Shown here one piece after another: positions 40,669 to 49,941 of a stretch of DNA of 64,000 bases. The position numbers and the translations under genes are program-made. The first letter of the stretch is position 1. The number at the start of each line of letters is the position of its first letter. The stretch spans positions 52,842 to 116,841 of the forward strand of contig CAISTS010000005.1 of the NCBI GenBank assembly GCA_903888485.1, read 5' to 3'. Below the pieces are notes generated by a model. It saw only the letters and a program-made list of their open reading frames with translations, did not search any database and was not told the origin of the DNA. Source of the DNA: an uncultured bacterium (GTDB taxonomy: Bacteria > Pseudomonadota > Alphaproteobacteria > Rhodospirillales > Rhodospirillaceae).

Positions 40669-41367
40669 GGCGGCGTCCGCGCCGTCCCCGTTCAATCGGG
40701 CTAGCAATCCTTCGACGGTCCGCCAAAAGGCCGGGCTATGGTCCATGTGGCGCAAGTGCGCGACCTCGTGCGCGGCTACATAAGTCAGTACCGCCTCAGG
40801 CGCGAGGATCAGGCGCCAGCAAAAAGACAGCCTCCCCTCACGCGTGGCGCTGCCCCAACGTGAGCGCGTCTCGCGCACAGCGATGCGCGCAACCTTCACG
40901 CCCAGATTACCCGCCAGCGTCAGGCAACGCCCCGTGAGTTCCGTACGGGCCTGATCCTTCAGCCAGTCGCGCAAGCGACGCGCCAAATGCTCGGACCGGC
41001 CGGTGACCACGATCTCAGAGCGGTCCGCATCGCGCCACACGCCGCCGCGCGCATCGGGCTCATGGCGGACGGTGTGATCGGTTCCCGCGAAGGGAATGAC
41101 CGCGCCATTCACAAATTCAATACGCGGGGGCAACGCACCCAGATGCCGCACAATCCATTGTCGCCGGCTGGCGAGGAATGTCATCACCGCGCGGTCCGAC
41201 ATGCGCGGCGGGCGCACGAGCACGATGCATCCGGCTGCCGGATCAACGCGCAGCGACACGCGCCGGGCACGGCTGCTGACCTCGACGACGATGCGCGCCG
41301 CGAGGCCCTGATCGCCCAAAGCATCGGCGAGGGCGGTGTCGGCCAGAAGCAGTGCGGGCCTGCTCAC
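40615..41367 (-). CDS. YgjP/DUF45-family metal-dependent hydrolase
   Basis: A 250-residue protein with a zincin motif HEVAHLRHMDHSPAFW near the C-terminus, where HEVAH and the later His are the presumed zinc ligands. The N-terminal part has the family segment SRARRVSLRVDPAAGCIVLVRPP, and RETRSRWGSATREGRLSFCWRLI precedes the zinc site. Biological substrate is unknown. The GTG at 41367 overlaps the YcgN stop (GTGA). Its last 54 bp overlap the convergent SleB-type gene. Confidence 0.88.
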   Translation of the reverse strand: MSRPALLLADTALADALGDQGLAARIVVEVSSRARRVSLRVDPAAGCIVLVRPPRMSDRAVMTFLASRRQWIVRHLGALPPRIEFVNGAVIPFAGTDHTVRHEPDARGGVWRDADRSEIVVTGRSEHLARRLRDWLKDQARTELTGRCLTLAGNLGVKVARIAVRETRSRWGSATREGRLSFCWRLILAPEAVLTYVAAHEVAHLRHMDHSPAFWRTVEGLLARLNGDGADAASARAWLRRSGAALHRYG

Positions 41368-41804
41368 TTGGCGATGCCCGTGACGTAGTCCTGCAACGGG
41401 CCCGCGTCGCGCTCGGAGATGCATGTCCCGCGCACCGATATGCCGGCGGTGTGCACGCTCGTTTCCTCGCCGGTGCGGAGCGGATGCCACGCCGGCAGAT
41501 CCTGGCCCTGCGCGAGCAGACGATAAGCGCAGGTATCGGGCAGCCAATCGATGGCGGGCAGGGTCGCGGGCGTCAGCACAACACAGTCGGGAACAAGGGT
41601 TTTGCGTCGCCGGTAATTGGCGCAGCGGCAGCTTTGGGTGTCAAGCAACCGGCAAGCCACGTTGGTGAGCTTCAGCACACCCGAAGGCTCGCGGATTTTA
41701 TGTAAGCAACATTTACCGCAGCCGTCGCAGAGACTCTCCCATTCTTCCTGGCTCATCTCGGCCAGCGATTTATCCCGCCAGAATTCCGCGGGCGCGCGGG
41801 TCAT
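41364..41804 (-). CDS. YcgN/UPF0260 cysteine-cluster protein
   Basis: A 146-residue protein of the UPF0260 family, which belongs to the YkgJ zinc/iron-cysteine-cluster group. The cluster reads LCDGCGKCCLHKI, followed by CRLLDTQSCRCANYRRR, VPDC and a later GTCISE. Its cellular role is unknown. It overlaps the SCO1 gene by 4 bp upstream and the YgjP gene by 3 bp downstream, so it is part of the leftward ccm-SCO transcript. Confidence 0.9.
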   Translation of the reverse strand: MTRAPAEFWRDKSLAEMSQEEWESLCDGCGKCCLHKIREPSGVLKLTNVACRLLDTQSCRCANYRRRKTLVPDCVVLTPATLPAIDWLPDTCAYRLLAQGQDLPAWHPLRTGEETSVHTAGISVRGTCISERDAGPLQDYVTGIAK

Positions 41805-42424
41805 GCCGGGGGGAGTTGGCGCAGGCGTGCGGCAATGGCCGCGGCGTCGGCGTCTTTGTCGAAGTGCGAGACGTACTTGCCGTCGGGTCCCATCAAGTAG
41901 ACGAAGCCTGTGTGGCTGACGCTGTAGTCGCCGGTGTCTTTGCCGTCCGCGTCCTTGAGCGGCACCTTAGCGGCAAACACCTTGTAGGCCTGCTGAGCGT
42001 TCTTCACTTGTTCAACTGTGCCCGTGAACGCCAGAAGCCGCGGATGGAAGTTCGCCGCGTAGGCTTTCATCTCCTCGGGCGTATCGCGCTCGGGATCGAC
42101 GGTGATGAACACCGGCTGCACCTGATCGGCGGCGGGGCCGGCATCCTCCAGCGCGCGCGTTACGTTCTGCAAGACGAGGGGGCAGATGTCCGGGCAGTGC
42201 GTGAAGCCGAAGAAGACCAGGCTATAGCGGCCCTTGAGGTCGGCCTCGGTGACGGTCTTGCCCGTCGTGTCCTGCAGCGTAAAGGGACCGCCGATACTCA
42301 CCGTGCCGGTGTTTGTGGACGAGGTCGTCGCGGGCGGCTGCGGACGAATCCCCGGCAGATACAGCACCAGCACCACCAGTGTGCCCACCAGCAGCATCAG
42401 CGCCGTACCGATACGTTTACCCAT
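41801..42424 (-). CDS. SCO1/SenC-type copper chaperone
   Basis: A 207-residue membrane-anchored thioredoxin-fold protein that delivers copper to the CuA site of cytochrome c oxidase. One N-terminal membrane segment (about 5-26) precedes the Cu-binding motif in FFGFTHCPDICPLVL (C-x3-C), and the third ligand His lies in SVSHTGFVYL. The ATG at 42424 follows ccmI by 15 bp. Its location at the end of the cytochrome c maturation block fits a role in respiratory oxidase assembly. Confidence 0.92.
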   Translation of the reverse strand: MGKRIGTALMLLVGTLVVLVLYLPGIRPQPPATTSSTNTGTVSIGGPFTLQDTTGKTVTEADLKGRYSLVFFGFTHCPDICPLVLQNVTRALEDAGPAADQVQPVFITVDPERDTPEEMKAYAANFHPRLLAFTGTVEQVKNAQQAYKVFAAKVPLKDADGKDTGDYSVSHTGFVYLMGPDGKYVSHFDKDADAAAIAARLRQLPPA

Positions 42425-42439
42425 GGTGACGGTGACGCC

Positions 42440-43849
42440 CTACTTACTGCTGGCTTCCTTGTCGAGGTCCGCAAGGCGGGCCTCGACATCGGCGCGCAGC
42501 GGCGAATCCTTCGGCATGGCATCGCGCGCCTGGGTCCACAGCGTGCGTGCCGCCGCCGTATCGCCGACTTTAGCGCGGGCCAGACCGGACACCCACAAGG
42601 CATCGGGCTGCTTGGGGTCGATCTTGAGAACTGCGATCGCCGCGGTAATGACCTCTTCGGGCAACGCGCCGGGGTCCTGTGGGCTGATCGTCGTCATCAG
42701 CGAAGCCAGCTGCTGCAGACGCGGCTCGGTGTCGTTCGGCTTCAAGGCCGCGGCCTTGTCGTAGGCGGCCTTAGCGGCGTCGAAGTCCTTGAGCACGGTG
42801 TAGGAGCGGCCGAGCATCAGCCAGCCATTGTAGTCGTCGGGGCTGGTCTCGAGGCGCTTGGCCAGGCCCGCAACCATCTCCTTAATCTTCTCCTGCGCTT
42901 CGGGCGTGACTTCACCCGGCTTGGGCTCGGGCTTGCGCGTCGCTTTGACCGTCGGCGGCGCCGAGGCCTGCACGCGCGCCAGAGCCACTTCCTCGGGCGG
43001 AATGAAGTCGATCGCATGCTTGGGCGTCACCGTCATCGGCATGACGTTGTTGTCTTTGGCCACGCCCGCCATCTGGTCCTTGACCATCTGCAGCCACGGC
43101 GCGTCGGGCGGCGCGGTCGCCTCAAGGTCGCGCCAGATGGCGATGGCATTGTTGGCTTGTTTCTTGTCGGCCTGCTCAAGGCCGAGATAAAAGCGTGCGC
43201 GCGGCTCGCTGCGGTCGAGCGCCAGCGCGCGCACAAAGCCGTCATGGGCCTCTTTGTTCATCACGCCCTGCGCGCCAAAGAACACGGCTTCGGCATAGCT
43301 CGAGAAGTTGTTGGCGCTGGGCTCCATGGCCAGGAGCTGCCTGTAGGCCTGCACGGCTTCCGGGAACTTGCCGAGGCGGTTGTACGTGCGCGCCAGGAGT
43401 TCGACGCCTTCGATATCCGTCGGGTTCTGCTTCACCTTGTCGGCGAGCTGTTGGACCATTTTGTCGATCTCGCCGCCGGCGACCTGCGCCGAGTTCGGCA
43501 TACCCACCTGCATGTAGATCAGCGCCGCGATCACCGGCACCGCGACGGCTACGGCGGCGATGGTCAGGCGTTTGCGCACTTTTGTGTCGGCCGCCAGTGC
43601 TTCCTGCGGGGCGCGCTCGGCGGCGGCAATGCGACGCTGGATCTCGGCGCGCGCCGCGTCGGCGTCGGCGAGTGTCATCACGCCGCGCTCGATGTCACGG
43701 TCCACCTCCTTCAGCTGGTCCTGGAAGATGGTGAGGTCGTAATCGGCGCGGGTCGCGCTGGCTGCCGGCTTCTTCAGCAACGGATAGAGCAGTGCGCCAA
43801 TGGCTATTACGGCGAGGATGCCAATTAGGACCCAGGTCATGGCGGTCAT
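42440..43849 (-). CDS. ccmI: Cytochrome c maturation protein CcmI
   Basis: A 469-residue CcmI that holds apocytochrome c for haem ligation. Two membrane helices (about 5-22 and 93-113) flank a cytoplasmic loop with a leucine-zipper-like heptad segment (YDLTIFQDQLKEVDRDIERG). The periplasmic part is TPR-rich (ELLARTYNRLGKFPEAVQAY; WLMLGRSYTVLKDFDAAKAAY). ATG 43849 overlaps the ccmH stop (ATGA). Confidence 0.92.
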   Translation of the reverse strand: MTAMTWVLIGILAVIAIGALLYPLLKKPAASATRADYDLTIFQDQLKEVDRDIERGVMTLADADAARAEIQRRIAAAERAPQEALAADTKVRKRLTIAAVAVAVPVIAALIYMQVGMPNSAQVAGGEIDKMVQQLADKVKQNPTDIEGVELLARTYNRLGKFPEAVQAYRQLLAMEPSANNFSSYAEAVFFGAQGVMNKEAHDGFVRALALDRSEPRARFYLGLEQADKKQANNAIAIWRDLEATAPPDAPWLQMVKDQMAGVAKDNNVMPMTVTPKHAIDFIPPEEVALARVQASAPPTVKATRKPEPKPGEVTPEAQEKIKEMVAGLAKRLETSPDDYNGWLMLGRSYTVLKDFDAAKAAYDKAAALKPNDTEPRLQQLASLMTTISPQDPGALPEEVITAAIAVLKIDPKQPDALWVSGLARAKVGDTAAARTLWTQARDAMPKDSPLRADVEARLADLDKEASSK

Positions 43850-44298
43850 GGTGTTTTCTCTCCGCTGTCGGTGCTGGCGACGGTGATGTCGGCCGCTGTT
43901 GTGAGGTCGGGGCTCTCGAGGGCTTCCTTCATACGCCGGAAGACGACAAAGCTGCCCAACAAAAGAATAAGGAACGGGCCCAGCCAAAGGATCAGCGTGC
44001 TGCCCATCAATCGCGGCTTGAGACGCACATAGTCGCCGTAGCGGCTGACCATGTAGTCAACGATCTGCTGATTGGTGTCGCCCGCCACCAGGCGTTCGCG
44101 TACGAGCAGACGCATGTCGTGAGCGATCTCGGCGTCGGAGTCATCGATACTTTCGTTCTGGCAGACGACGCAGCGCAACCCTTTGCTGACGTCGCGTGCG
44201 CGCGCCTCGAGGACCGGGTCCTTCAGCATCTCGTAGGGCTGGACGGCGAAGGCCGGCGCGGCCAGAAGGAGGGCCAGCGCGAAGACAAGGCGCCTCAT
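43846..44298 (-). CDS. ccmH: Cytochrome c maturation protein CcmH
   Basis: A 150-residue haem-lyase subunit. A signal peptide (MRRLVFALALLLAAPAFA) leads to the thiol motif LRCVVCQNESI, which reduces the apocytochrome CxxCH thiols. One C-terminal membrane anchor (about 100-122) follows. The ATG at 44298 is favoured over an upstream in-frame start because it gives the signal peptide and overlaps the ccmG stop by 4 bp. Confidence 0.94.
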   Translation of the reverse strand: MRRLVFALALLLAAPAFAVQPYEMLKDPVLEARARDVSKGLRCVVCQNESIDDSDAEIAHDMRLLVRERLVAGDTNQQIVDYMVSRYGDYVRLKPRLMGSTLILWLGPFLILLLGSFVVFRRMKEALESPDLTTAADITVASTDSGEKTP

Positions 44299-44882
44299 GG
44301 CTCGGCCTTCAGCTCGAGGATCTTGGGAAGGATATCGTTCCGCCACGCGTCGGGCGTGATCGGGCCCGGCTGCTTGTAGCGGATGACGCCTTTCTTATCG
44401 ACCAAGAAGGTTTCGGGGGCTTGCGCCACGCCGAAAGCAATCGCGGCCTTGCTGTTGGGATCCTGGCCGATCTTGTCATAGGGATCGCCGCGCTCGGCAA
44501 GCCAGGCGATGCTCTTCTCCGGTGTGTCGCGCCATGCAACGCCGTACAGCGGCACATCCCGCGACTTGGCGATGTCGATGAGAATCGGGTGTTCGTAAAG
44601 GCACGTCACACACCACGAACCCCAAAAGTTGATCATGTAAACCTGACCCTTGAGGTCGGCGCTCTTGAGGCCTTCTGCATGTCCCGGCAGCGGCGGCATA
44701 TCGAAGTCGGGGACGGGCGTGTTGAGGAGCACCGTCGGCAGAGCCGTGACTTCAAGGCCGTTCTCGACGTCAAGCAGGCGCTTGGTGAAGACGCCGCCCA
44801 GCGCCAGCACCGCGACCAGGGGGATCAGATAGGGCCAGCGCCTGGCGCGGGGTGCAGGGACGGATGCGGTGCTGTCGGCCAT
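44295..44882 (-). CDS. ccmG: Thiol:disulfide interchange protein CcmG (DsbE)
   Basis: A 195-residue membrane-anchored thioredoxin. An N-terminal anchor (about 16-36) precedes the active site NFWGSWCVTCLYEHP (C-x2-C). The substrate-recognition segment GVAWRDTPEKSIAWL and the cis-Pro APETFLVD are present. It reduces the apocytochrome or CcmH disulfide in the periplasm. It lies 3 bp after ccmF. Confidence 0.95.
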   Translation of the reverse strand: MADSTASVPAPRARRWPYLIPLVAVLALGGVFTKRLLDVENGLEVTALPTVLLNTPVPDFDMPPLPGHAEGLKSADLKGQVYMINFWGSWCVTCLYEHPILIDIAKSRDVPLYGVAWRDTPEKSIAWLAERGDPYDKIGQDPNSKAAIAFGVAQAPETFLVDKKGVIRYKQPGPITPDAWRNDILPKILELKAEP

Positions 44883-44885
44883 GAT

Positions 44886-46880
44886 CTACTCCGCAGCTGC
44901 GGCTTCGGGGAGCGGCATGGCGGTGGCGGCCGTCGCGCGCTTCGGCGCACCGACGCGGTGCCGGCGATCGCTCAGCGAGACAAAGCCACCCACGGCCATC
45001 AGCAGCACGCCGTACCAGATGAAGGGCACCAGGGGCTCGTAATAAAAACGCGTCACCCAAGCGGTCTCGCCCTGAGGTTCGCCCAAGATGGCGATCAGGT
45101 CCGAGGTGAACGTCGTGCGCACGTTGGTGAACGTGATCTGCTGCTTCGGCTGGTCGTACATGCGCAGCTCGGGCTGCATGGTGGCGATGGTCTCGCCGTC
45201 TTTAGCGGCAATGAAGGTCGCTTGCGCAGCGAAGTAGTTGGGGCCTTGCACGTCCTTCACGCCTTCGAAAGTCATGGTGTAGCCGGCGATATTCACCGAC
45301 TGGCCCGGGGTCATGGTCTGGATGGATTCCTGTTTCCACGCCTGCGAGGCGGAAACGCCGGCAATCAGCACCGCCATGCCGAGGTGGGCGACGGTCATGC
45401 CATGGGCGGCGCGCGGCAGGTTGCCGATGCGCGCCCAGGCGCCTGGACGGTTCAGACGCACGCGCTCGAACCACTCGCTGATGGTCGCGGTCGCAAGCCA
45501 GGCGGCCATGGCGATGCCGGCGGCGCCGCCGAGGTCGGCCAAGCGTACGCCCTGGATCAACAGCACGACGGCGAACACCGCTACGGCGGCGCCGGCGGCG
45601 ATCTTCAGGCGGTCGAGCGCGCCCTTGAGGTCGCCGCGCTTCCACGCCAGACGCGGTCCGATGCCGAGCAGGATGATGAGCGGAATGAACAGCGGCAGAA
45701 ACACGCTGTTGAAGTAAGGCGCGCCCACCGAGATCTTGTTGGCCGACAGCACTTCGGTGATCAACGGGTACAGCGTGCCGAGCAGAACTGTTGCCGCCGC
45801 AGTGGACAGCAATAAATTGTTGATGAGCAAACCGCCTTCGCGGCTGATGGGCGCGAACAAACCGCCGCCCTGCATGCGCGGCGCGCGGATGGCGTAGAGC
45901 GTGAACGAGCCGCCAATGGCAAGGCCGAGCAACGCGAGGATGAAGACGCCGCGCGTCGGATCCGAAGCGAAGGCATGCACCGAGGTCAGCACGCCCGAGC
46001 GCACCAGGAACGTACCCAGCAGCGACAGCGAGAAGGTGACGATGGAGAGCAGGATGGTCCAGCTCTTCAAAGCCTCGCGCTTCTCGACGACGATGGCCGA
46101 GTGCAGGAGCGCTGTGCCCGTCAGCCAGGGGATGAACGAGGCGTTCTCGACGGGGTCCCAGAACCAGTAGCCGCCCCAGCCGACGGTGTAATAGGCCCAC
46201 CAGCTGCCAAGTCCGATGCCCATGGTCAGGAAGGTCCAGGCGGCCAGCGTCCACGGGCGCACCCAGCGCGCCCAGGCGGCATCGACGCGGCCCTCGATCA
46301 ACGCAGCCACGGCGAAGGAGAAGGCCATCGAGAAGCCGACGTAGCCGATGTAGAGCATCGGCGGGTGGATCGCGAGGCCGGGATCCTGAAGCTGCGGATT
46401 GAGCCCCATGCCGTCTTCAGGCGTGGGCAGGACCCGCAGGAACGGGTTCGAGGTGAACAGGATAAAGGCAATGAAGCCGACGGCGATCATGCCCTGCACG
46501 GCGAGCGCGCGGGCTTTCAGCGCCGGCGGCAGATTGCCGCCGAAGGCCGCGACACTCGCGCCGAAGATGGCGAGGATGCTGACCCACAAGACCAGCGAGC
46601 CCTCATGATTCCCCCACAGCCCGCTGATCTTGTAGATGAGCGGTTTGGTGGTGTGTGAGTTCTGGTAAACGCCCACCACCGAGAAATCGGAGGTGATGAA
46701 GGCGTGCAGCAGCGCCGCGAAGGCGGTCGCGATCAGGCCGAGCTGCACAAGCGCTGCCGGCTTGGCCACCGCCATCATCGCCGCACTGCCGCGCTGCGCA
46801 CCCACCAGCGGCACGATCGACTGAACCAGCGCCACCATCAGGGCGAGGATGAGGGCAAAGTGACCGACTTCAATGAACAT
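44886..46880 (-). CDS. ccmF: Haem lyase CcmF
   Basis: A 664-residue polytopic membrane protein, the haem lyase that attaches haem to apocytochrome c with CcmH and CcmI. The haem-handling WWD domain is visible as YTVGWGGYWFWDPVENASF near residue 225-243. Conserved His-containing segments such as WGNHEGSLVLW and HPPMLYIGYVGFS flank it. About 14-15 hydrophobic stretches fit the family. ATG 46880 is clear. Confidence 0.96.
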   Translation of the reverse strand: MFIEVGHFALILALMVALVQSIVPLVGAQRGSAAMMAVAKPAALVQLGLIATAFAALLHAFITSDFSVVGVYQNSHTTKPLIYKISGLWGNHEGSLVLWVSILAIFGASVAAFGGNLPPALKARALAVQGMIAVGFIAFILFTSNPFLRVLPTPEDGMGLNPQLQDPGLAIHPPMLYIGYVGFSMAFSFAVAALIEGRVDAAWARWVRPWTLAAWTFLTMGIGLGSWWAYYTVGWGGYWFWDPVENASFIPWLTGTALLHSAIVVEKREALKSWTILLSIVTFSLSLLGTFLVRSGVLTSVHAFASDPTRGVFILALLGLAIGGSFTLYAIRAPRMQGGGLFAPISREGGLLINNLLLSTAAATVLLGTLYPLITEVLSANKISVGAPYFNSVFLPLFIPLIILLGIGPRLAWKRGDLKGALDRLKIAAGAAVAVFAVVLLIQGVRLADLGGAAGIAMAAWLATATISEWFERVRLNRPGAWARIGNLPRAAHGMTVAHLGMAVLIAGVSASQAWKQESIQTMTPGQSVNIAGYTMTFEGVKDVQGPNYFAAQATFIAAKDGETIATMQPELRMYDQPKQQITFTNVRTTFTSDLIAILGEPQGETAWVTRFYYEPLVPFIWYGVLLMAVGGFVSLSDRRHRVGAPKRATAATAMPLPEAAAAE

Positions 46881-46926
46881 CTAACATTGCCTTTCGGGGG
46901 CCTTTTGGTGGGCTCTGGGGAGAGCC

Positions 46927-47421
46927 TTACTGATCTGCCGGGGCCGTCGAGACAGGTGCGATGCCGCCTGTGATGCCTTTCGGCAGCGGCTCGCCTTCCT
47001 GCCAGTGGCCGCTCTTCTTCAGAGCATCGGCCACTTCGCGCGGCATGTAGTTCTCGTCGTGCTTGGCGAGCACTTCATTGGCGACGAACACGCCGGCGGT
47101 GTTGATCTGGCCTTCGGCGACGATGCCTTGGCCCTCGCGGAACAGGTCCGGAAGGATGCCGGTGTAGGTTACCTTGACCGTGTGCTTCATGTCTGTGACG
47201 GCGAAGCTGACGTTCTCGCCTTGCTTCACGACGCTGCCTTCTTCCACCAAGCCGCCGATGCGGAAACGCTGCGTGGGCTGCACTTTGCCTTCGGCGATCT
47301 CCGTCGGGCTGCGGAAGAAGACGATATTGTCCTGGAAGGCCGTCAGCACGAGCGCCGTGCCCGCGCCAAGGCCGAGCAATCCCAGAAGAACGAAATAGAG
47401 GCGGCGGCTCTTGCGTGTCAT
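46927..47421 (-). CDS. ccmE: Haem chaperone CcmE
   Basis: A 164-residue periplasmic haem carrier with one N-terminal anchor (about 8-28). The covalent haem-binding His sits in LAKHDENYMPREV, and the OB-fold segment FRIGGLVEEGSVVKQG is intact. It receives haem from the CcmABCD complex and passes it to CcmF. Its ATG 47421 lies 12 bp after ccmD. Confidence 0.95.
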   Translation of the reverse strand: MTRKSRRLYFVLLGLLGLGAGTALVLTAFQDNIVFFRSPTEIAEGKVQPTQRFRIGGLVEEGSVVKQGENVSFAVTDMKHTVKVTYTGILPDLFREGQGIVAEGQINTAGVFVANEVLAKHDENYMPREVADALKKSGHWQEGEPLPKGITGGIAPVSTAPADQ

Positions 47422-47433
47422 TGACCGAACTCC

Positions 47434-47604
47434 CTATTCACCGCGGCGTGCCGCGCGCAGTGTCTCGAATTCGCGCTCGCGCGCCTTCAGATCGCGGCGC
47501 GCGAAGATCACCATCCCAATCAGCGCGACCGCGGTGATGCCGTAGGCCGGCCACACCCAAAGGGCATAGCCGCCCATGTCGAGGAACGTGAGCAGCTTGT
47601 TCAT
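47434..47604 (-). CDS. ccmD: Haem exporter protein CcmD
   Basis: A 56-residue single-pass protein between ccmC and ccmE. It begins MNKLLTFLDMGGYALWVWPA, has one membrane helix (about 14-34) and a charged cytoplasmic tail (ARRDLKAREREFETLRAARR). CcmD stabilises the CcmABC complex and helps release holo-CcmE. The gene is easy to miss because of its size; it begins 4 bp after the ccmC stop and both position and sequence pattern fit CcmD. Confidence 0.92.
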   Translation of the reverse strand: MNKLLTFLDMGGYALWVWPAYGITAVALIGMVIFARRDLKAREREFETLRAARRGE

Positions 47605-47608
47605 CACG

Positions 47609-48349
47609 TCATTCCGCCGCTGCGGTGGCTTCGCTCACCGCCACTTGGCTAAGGCGCGCATTGCGGATCTTCGCCGACAACAGCTCGGCGCGCAGGCGCA
47701 GCACGAGGACGGCGATGTAGAACGTTCCGAAGGCGCCCATCATCAGGAAGAGCGGCAACAGCATATCGCCGGTCATGCTGCTCTTGGTGAGCGAAAGGCT
47801 CGCCGGCTGGTGGAGCGTGTTCCACCAATTGACGGAGAATTTGATGATCGGCACGTTGACGACGCCGACGAGCGCGAGGATGGCGGCGGCGCGGTCGCCG
47901 CGCTCGGGATCCTCGAAGGCATCGGCCAGCGCGATGTAGCCGAGGTAGATAAAAAACTGGATCAGCGTGGACGTCAGGCGCGCATCCCACACCCAGAAGG
48001 TGCCCCACATCGGCTGGCCCCAAAGCATGCCGCAGATGAGGCAGAGCGCCGTGAAGATCGCGCCCATGGGCGCCGAGGCCTTGGCCACGAGGTTCGCCAT
48101 CGGATGGCGCCAGATCAAATAAGCCGCGCTGCCGGCCGCCATGCCGTAATAAATCATCTGCATCATCACCGCGGCGGGTACATGCAGATAGAGGATGCGG
48201 ACGGTCTCGCCCTGCTGGTAGTCGGCCGGCGAACTCACCAGCGCGATGGGGACGCCGATCAGAAACAGGATCATGCTGAGGCCCGCCGCCCACGGATAGA
48301 TGGCGTTGGCGATGCGCATGAACTGGGTCGGATTAGCGAACTTGTGCAC
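47609..48349 (-). CDS. ccmC: Haem exporter protein CcmC
   Basis: A 246-residue six-helix membrane protein that loads haem onto CcmE. The WWD motif is WGTFWVWDARLTSTLIQ near residues 113-129, with flanking His in YLHVPAAV and WNTLHQP. The start is GTG 48349. A 231-bp spacer separates it from ccmB, so it likely has its own promoter. Confidence 0.95.
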   Translation of the reverse strand: MHKFANPTQFMRIANAIYPWAAGLSMILFLIGVPIALVSSPADYQQGETVRILYLHVPAAVMMQMIYYGMAAGSAAYLIWRHPMANLVAKASAPMGAIFTALCLICGMLWGQPMWGTFWVWDARLTSTLIQFFIYLGYIALADAFEDPERGDRAAAILALVGVVNVPIIKFSVNWWNTLHQPASLSLTKSSMTGDMLLPLFLMMGAFGTFYIAVLVLRLRAELLSAKIRNARLSQVAVSEATAAAE

Positions 48350-48580
48350 GGCGTTTTCCTCAATGAGGACGATGGTTTATCGCAAGGGACAGGCGGCTTC
48401 CACAGCTAACCCGCGCCTCCCCAAGCGTCCACATGTAAATATAGGCCCGCTGGGGCTGAATCCGAGGCGGTTTATGGTCACCGTCTTGTACGAATTTGTA
48501 ACATTTTGCGCACCTGGCTTGGAGTGCCGCCTTCACGTGAAATCTCTTGTTTACGTCACTCCCTAAGGCGTTGGATTCGC

Positions 48581-49246
48581 TTACTCGACCGCTTGCCGCA
48601 GTGCAGCAGCGGTCGCCCAGGGGCACAGCGTGAGCGCGAGTACGGCAAAACCGGCGAGGATGAGCAACGGCCCGTTGGTCTCAACCCCCGTAATGACCGC
48701 TTCGACGCTGGCCGTTCCGAAGATCAGAACCGGGATGTAGAGCGGCAGCACCAAGAGCGAGAGCAGCACGCCGCCGCGGCGTGTGCCGAGCACTAGGGCC
48801 GCGCCCACCGCGCCCACCAAACTGACTGTCGGTGTGCCCAGCAGCAGCGCCAGCATCATCGGCGCATAACCTTGCGCCGGCAGGTGCAAGGTCAGCGCCA
48901 GCACCGGCGACATGATGATCAGCGGCACGCCCGTCGTCAGCCAATGGGCCGTCACTTTCGCTAGCACCACCATCGGCAGGGGCGCGCCGGAAAGCACCAA
49001 CTGATCGAGCGTGCCGTCTTCGTAGTCGACGGTGAAAAGGCGATCGAGCGAAAGAAGAGCCGCGAGCAATGCGGTCACCCACAAGACGCCGCCGGCGATA
49101 CGCGCGAGCACGTTGGCTTCAGGTCCGATGCCGAAGGGGAACAGCACCGTGGCAATGGCGAAGAAGGCGACGACGGTCATGCTGTCGGCGCTCTGGCGCA
49201 GCGCGAGCTTGAGGTCACGTGCAAGAAGTGCCGAGAAAACGCTCAT
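48581..49246 (-). CDS. ccmB: Haem exporter protein CcmB
   Basis: A 221-residue ABC permease with six hydrophobic helices. The segment DYEDGTLDQLVLSGAPL after the second helix is the CcmB signature. With CcmA it forms the ATP-driven part of the complex that releases holo-CcmE. The ATG at 49246 overlaps the ccmA stop (ATGA). Confidence 0.94.
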   Translation of the reverse strand: MSVFSALLARDLKLALRQSADSMTVVAFFAIATVLFPFGIGPEANVLARIAGGVLWVTALLAALLSLDRLFTVDYEDGTLDQLVLSGAPLPMVVLAKVTAHWLTTGVPLIIMSPVLALTLHLPAQGYAPMMLALLLGTPTVSLVGAVGAALVLGTRRGGVLLSLLVLPLYIPVLIFGTASVEAVITGVETNGPLLILAGFAVLALTLCPWATAAALRQAVE

Positions 49247-49941
49247 ATCTGAGCCTCCTCGGACTCTTCGCTCCAGTGTACGGCGGTCTTCGGCGTGAAG
49301 ACGCCGAGGTCGAGCGTCTCGCCGCCATCGACGAATGTCGCCTCGTGACTGGCGACGATCACCATGCCGCCCTGGGCACGGTGCGCGGCAATGGCGCGTG
49401 CAAGTGATTCTCGGGATGGCGCATCGAGCGCGTTGCCGGGTTCGTCGAGCAGCCACAGCGGCGCGGGCGCGACCAGCAGGCGTGCGAGCGCGAGGCGATG
49501 GCGTTGTCCGGCCGACAGCAGCCGCGCGGGGAATGCGGCCAGGCGCGTAAGGTCGAAGGCAGCGACGGCGCGTGCGAGGTTGGCGTCATCAACGCGTCCT
49601 CTCCACAGCGACATCCAGAAGCCGAGATTCTCGGTCACCGTGAACGCCGGCTTGATGGCGTCGAGGTGGGTGATAAAACGCAAGTGCGCCGCGTGCGCCT
49701 CGGGGTCGTCGATGGGCACGTTGTCCCAGGCGAGCGCGCCGGCGGTCGACGGGGTCAGCCCGGCCATGAGCCGGAGCAGGGTCGTCTTGCCGCTGCCGTT
49801 GGGGCCGCGCAGCACCAGCGCCCCGCCGGGTGCGACGCCGAAAGCCAAACCGGTGAACACCAGCCGCCCGCCCCGGCGGCAGGCGAGGCCCGATCCCGAA
49901 AAAGAGCGCGGCGTGAAATCCCCATCCATGCGGCGGACCAT
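49243..49941 (-). CDS. ccmA: Haem exporter ATP-binding protein CcmA
   Basis: A 232-residue ABC ATPase. Walker A is GPNGSGKTTLLRL, the ABC signature is LSAGQRHRLALARL and Walker B is PLWLLDEPGNALD. The start is uncertain: ATG 49941 is used, with alternatives GTG 49962 and ATG 49929. The gene is divergent from acnA across about 340 bp, a frequent alphaproteobacterial neighbourhood. Confidence 0.92.
   Translation of the reverse strand: MVRRMDGDFTPRSFSGSGLACRRGGRLVFTGLAFGVAPGGALVLRGPNGSGKTTLLRLMAGLTPSTAGALAWDNVPIDDPEAHAAHLRFITHLDAIKPAFTVTENLGFWMSLWRGRVDDANLARAVAAFDLTRLAAFPARLLSAGQRHRLALARLLVAPAPLWLLDEPGNALDAPSRESLARAIAAHRAQGGMVIVASHEATFVDGGETLDLGVFTPKTAVHWSEESEEAQI

Noticed and set aside
41816..43828. 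A 670-codon open frame on the plus strand opposite SCO1 and ccmI
   Set aside because: It is the mirror of two recognised genes, crosses their boundary and shows no domain; long antisense frames are expected at this base composition.
48350..48580. Small gene between ccmB and ccmC
   Set aside because: Open frames here are short, lack starts with ribosome-binding sites and resemble nothing; the spacer is more likely the ccmC promoter region.
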